Positions 60,301-64,000 of a stretch of 64,000 nt of DNA are shown in pieces. Below the pieces are notes generated by a model, which made no database searches, was not told where the DNA came from, and saw nothing but the letters and a program-made list of their open reading frames with translations. The DNA is from Tigriopus japonicus (taxonomy: Eukaryota; Arthropoda; Copepoda; Harpacticoida; Harpacticidae): contig CM021319.1 of NCBI GenBank assembly GCA_010645155.1, positions 6,675,955 to 6,739,954 of the forward strand, written 5' to 3'. The position numbers and the translations under genes are program-made. Each line of letters opens with the position of its first letter. Positions within the stretch are counted from its first letter, which is position 1.

Positions 60301-60994
60301 TAACCAGTGCTCCAATCCAAAGACCGACAGTTCTGAAATCATGGTTCAAGGCCAAAAGTACAGGATCGTTCAAATGGCTGTGCCATCCAAAATCGTCCCG
60401 CCTTCAGCAGTGAAAGGCGGTCCCATCAATGACAGTCACAAACCCGTTCACATGCTACCAATCTCTCAATCGTCACCACTTTGGCATCAAGTAGTGAGTT
60501 CATTGAACAGTTCCCCAAGCTCGATGATGAGTGGGCAAAGTCAAAGTGCCAACACCAAAGTGGTATCCAGTGTTATGGATTCGGGTCAATCAGTCAAAAC
60601 CATTCCTAACACATTGACAAGCCAAAATAATAACACTAACAATGTATTTGGTCCAGGGTCGTCACACACTCTTGGGTACGCCACTCAATACCCCCCTCAA
60701 TTGCAACAAATTTTGCAACCATCGCAGCTTCAGCAACAACAACAACAACCTATGACCTTCCAATACGTACAACAAACGCAACAGGTTCCTCAAGTCCAAT
60801 CAGGTCTCCCACATCAGATACCAATGAGTCTAGTCTCGATGTCCCAAATGATGCCACAGAATCAATATCAACAACAATTACAATCATTACAATCACAAAC
60901 GTTCCCACACCCCCAACAGCAACAACAACCACAACAACAACAAGCTTTTATGATTCCTTTCTATGCTCAGCCACAACAGCAACCCCAACAATGA
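57280..60994 (+). CDS. Large Q-rich nuclear protein with C2H2-like zinc finger
   Basis: Two exons, 57280-58329 and 59399-60994, joined in phase 0 (donor GAC|GTAAGT, acceptor TTTATTCCAG), give about 881 residues. Exon 1 is acidic and Ser-rich, includes MHLTDLQKAILSKVSLVQ, and ends with basic clusters KLPRKR and RCKRQRR that could be nuclear signals. Exon 2 opens with a finger-like C-x4-C-x14-H-x4-H unit (YRCPVTDC ... SRHFCEEH). It continues through Ser/Pro-rich and then Gln-rich sequence with CAA/CAG runs to the stop. Such a layout suggests a transcriptional regulator; the specific family is not recognised. The start could also be the better-context ATG at 57313. The frame is open upstream to a TGA at 57190, so an additional 5' exon is possible. 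Confidence 0.82.
58330..59398 (+). other. Intron of the zinc-finger gene
   Basis: A 1069-bp GT-AG intron. Reading through the donor gives a stop after 19 more codons (58389). No other feature is seen in it. Confidence 0.85.
60733..60991 (+). repeat. CAA/CAG trinucleotide tracts encoding polyglutamine
   Basis: Several short runs of CAA and CAG inside the coding sequence (near 60733-60748, 60916-60939 and 60969-60990). Mixed codons would limit slippage. Confidence 0.9.
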
Positions 60995-63900
60995 AGATAC
61001 GTAACTACAAATAACTTATTTTTCCACTTCATGATCTCTTTTATGAACCAATACCATACGTAAATGCGAACTCCTACTGGTAACACAATTTCAATCACTT
61101 CGAAAGATGAATACAAAGTTATTTTAATTCAAAAGCATACCGACTCAGTTAATCCTCACAAAATCCAATAACTAAAAAGTCTGACCGTCTAAACAAACCA
61201 CCATTCATTTCTGAACCATCTAGTGTTGGGAAAAGGGTGGGGATAAAGGTTTTTGAATGAAATTTCTCCAGAAAGTGGAAGTCTCTTGAGATAGTTACGT
61301 GACTAATTGATCTTTGAGGGTGTCAGTACTGACCAAGTGGAAGATAAACATCCCCCAAGTTTGTGGCAAACAATGTGAGCCATGAGCACACTTCTTCTCT
61401 GCCAAGGGGGAATTGTTTGTCACCTTGATGAGCTCTTCTAATCTTCTGGGCAAAAGGTGTGGCTTGTCTGTCAACATCATTTCCTCTTCTGTTCCTGAAC
61501 GAGAATCGGTTTCGAAAGAACTATGGCTGTTGACAGCGGACAAAAATGAGATATGAAATAGAATATCCGTGAATTTTCAAGCTAATGCGGATTTAAGCAC
61601 CACCAAGTTAAGCAGGCAATGTTAAGAATAAAAAACTTTTTGAAAGAAAGAGAGATGGCAGTAGAAACGAAATGCTTGGCCTAATAACTCTCAATTATCA
61701 GTAACAAATAATTTTTGTGAAAGACTTGCTACTTGTGAGGAAATGCCTAAAATGGCATTACCGATGTACAGGCACATCACCGGTCTTTATTTCGACCGGA
61801 TTCTCAATTTCAAATCTTTCTCATGAGGACAAAAAGCCGGTGCGAATTTCATAGCGTGAAATATCATACAGGTATCTCGGCGTTACACTATTTTCATTTC
61901 CCCTCTTGAACGTTATTTTGAAAGTTATGTTATATCCAGTGAAGGGAGAAACTTTGCACCGAAATTGACCGAAATACGTACATTCAAAGTTGGTTATAAG
62001 AATATTATCCGTAACTACCTCGGTTTCAAGAGTTATTGACCGTGATATCAATTTTTAGTAAGAGGGAGAATTTCTACTGATTGGATGAAGTCAAAGCTGG
62101 ATATGAGCATACTGAATTTAAGAACCATTCACAGCCAAAGGATATTGCGCTGCTTACCGAAAAAAAACATTTACGAGGACTATCCAGACTGCGCTTGTAA
62201 CTCGTTTTGATACACTTATTTATGTTTAAAATTTAAATGAAGATTTACCTCTTTTGAGCAGATGATATTTTTACAAATTTTGTTGTTAGACAAACTTGTT
62301 CGAAGTTATGTTTTAATTAGACAAGGTATACACGGTAGACAAGGACCCTTGTAAACATACAGTTGAAAATAATCGTCAAAAGCGAGCAACGTGACAAAAC
62401 TTGAGTTCCTTTTAAAGCCAAGACGTTTCACACCGAAAAATCTTTCTTTTTCCAAAATATTGGATTTTGACCAGTTTTTCGCTTCGGACGTTCATATTAG
62501 AAGCGTGCAGAGGTCGCCTAACATACCTTGTGTAATTAAATTATAAGTTCGAATAGGGTTGCATAGCAAAAAACATGTAAAATAACATCTGCTTAAAAGA
62601 GATAAATCTTCACTTCGACTATCGCCATCATTCCAAAAAAATCGTGCATTTTCAAGTTTTAAGGTGTTAAAAGCCCAGTCTACCTAAAGTCTGGATGCCC
62701 CACGTAACACGTAACGTCCCTTGATATAAGATTGACTTTCGTTATGAAAATAACGTTGCAATGTTGACGGAAAATGGTCTTATGTTCAGATTTGATTGTA
62801 TGTTGGTCAATGGTAAAAGATTCTAATTACAATTCTTCTTATGTCCAACTTAAAACTCGGGCATATTGCAATTTATTACAAAAAGGTGTGAGTGATTGCT
62901 TTAATACTCTTCCAACTATTCAGACTTTGTCTCAATCCACTTCATTACAAGAATCTCAGTGATTTTTTTTCCTCATTTGGTATGTTCTCCGTCGAGTGTA
63001 AGTTTGAACCCTGAATGTTCCTTTAACGGTATTCATATGGTAGAAATATCCCCTCCCGTGTGTACTGTGTCCTGATTGGCAGTTGGGTCACAATAAGGAG
63101 TCATATATTTCATCCCCTGTGCCCTCCCTCCCTCTTTTCCACGCTCTGCGTTGGTGGCTGGCTCACGCACTCACTGACTCACTCTGACTCGTTCCTTGGC
63201 TCTCCCTTACGCTGATAGATCTTTTCAAAATTTAGAGGTTCCTGCCAAAAAAAGCCTCTGCCAAATCGCAGGACCAGCCAACATGATTTAGAACTGAGGG
63301 GTAATAACATCAGCTTAATTCTAGCTATATTTAGTCGACTATTTTTCAGACCTGTTCAATTTGAAGATTTAAATAATGCTTTTGATTTGATAGCAAAATT
63401 TAGGAATGAATCAGAAATCAGTGAATTTAGATACTAGTGTTGAAATTTCCTTGGCATCACAATTTTCCTTCTTTCTTCCAATCAAAAATCCCTTTTACAC
63501 TAAAAATACCAGACATACAGTACATTGATTCAGAGTTTTGCAAGTCTTCGTCTCAAAAATAGTTGGAACTTGCGATTTCTTGATGCTTCATATGCTTCAT
63601 ACCAATTTGAAAAAACTTGGACAAAACATGAAAGAAATGGATGCAGCAATTCTAATTGGGGACAAAACAGTCAAAGTGGATGGATTTTTCTAAGTTTTCA
63701 CAAGGCCAATATTTCTTGATGAGATACCAAATGTTTCAAGTCAAGTCGTCATTGATGCAGGTAACTGAAGTTTTGAGAAACAGATTTGGACATTCGAATT
63801 TAGATGATTTAGTTTACAAAATGGAATAATTGCATACACAAATTTGGACAATCGTATTGCAAACACCCTATCAGCTAATCTCTTTGTCTTTGGCTGTTTT

Positions 63901-64000
63901 TCTTTTCAAAAATTAAGTTTTTCTATAGAATTTTGGAATTTTGTCAAAGTGGCTAAGGTTGGTTCAACACACTATTTCCATTTCTTGTTTTTAGATGATT
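60995..64000. other. 3' flank of the zinc-finger gene, nothing else supported
   Basis: A possible polyadenylation signal AATAAA lies at 61627-61632, about 630 nt after the stop. The remaining 2.4 kb is AT-rich with no exon, RNA gene or transposon that I can support. Confidence 0.5.

Overview
This is an animal nuclear scaffold with two N gaps (27583-28350 and 44071-44256). The organism is inferred, not proven, to be an invertebrate, most likely an arthropod. The reasons are: spliced genes with GT-AG introns, including introns as short as 60-63 bp; a latrophilin (Cirl-type) adhesion GPCR with lectin and hormone-receptor domains arranged as in arthropods; AATAAA polyadenylation signals; a Pol III tRNA gene; and hAT-type MITEs. 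There is no operon layout, ribosome binding site or CRISPR array. Coding density is very low: about 6.5 kb of well supported coding sequence in 64 kb.

Region 1 (1-6602, minus strand): three exons of a latrophilin. They can be joined across introns in consistent phases and encode a rhamnose-type lectin domain, a Ser/Thr/Pro-rich linker, a hormone-receptor domain and the start of the GAIN domain. The 7TM part lies beyond base 1 and the signal-peptide exon was not found. A complete tRNA-Pro(CGG) gene lies on the opposite strand inside its 4.8 kb intron.

Region 2 (6603-34419): mostly non-coding. It holds microsatellites, one intact hAT-like MITE with an 8-bp target duplication (22539-22763), a large gap, and a 17.8-20.3 kb block whose open frames suggest undetected exons or a decayed gene.

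Region 3 (34420-35454): a single-exon 344-residue protein of unknown family with a Cys/His cluster, a basic stretch, and its own polyadenylation signal. A 168-bp foldback MITE follows at 36022-36189.

Region 4 (42321-44981): two genes about 200 bp apart on the plus strand. The first encodes only the N-terminal, pre-WD-repeat part of an axonemal dynein intermediate chain 4 (WDR78/DNAI4)-like protein. The second encodes a secreted or membrane immunoglobulin-domain protein. A gap in the second gene's intron appears to join two haplotypes, one empty and one carrying a hAT-like insertion rich in AATCCG repeats.

Region 5 (44982-57000): intergenic or intronic. It holds a tRNA-derived SINE, a second hAT-like MITE copy, AT-rich DNA and several possible minus-strand exons.

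Region 6 (57280-60994): a two-exon gene for a large nuclear-type protein with a C2H2-like zinc finger and a glutamine-rich C-terminus, probably a transcriptional regulator. The remaining 3 kb shows nothing convincing.

The genes do not form an evident pathway. Interest lies in the hidden latrophilin exons, the truncated dynein chain, the orphan single-exon gene and the haplotype-specific transposon insertion.
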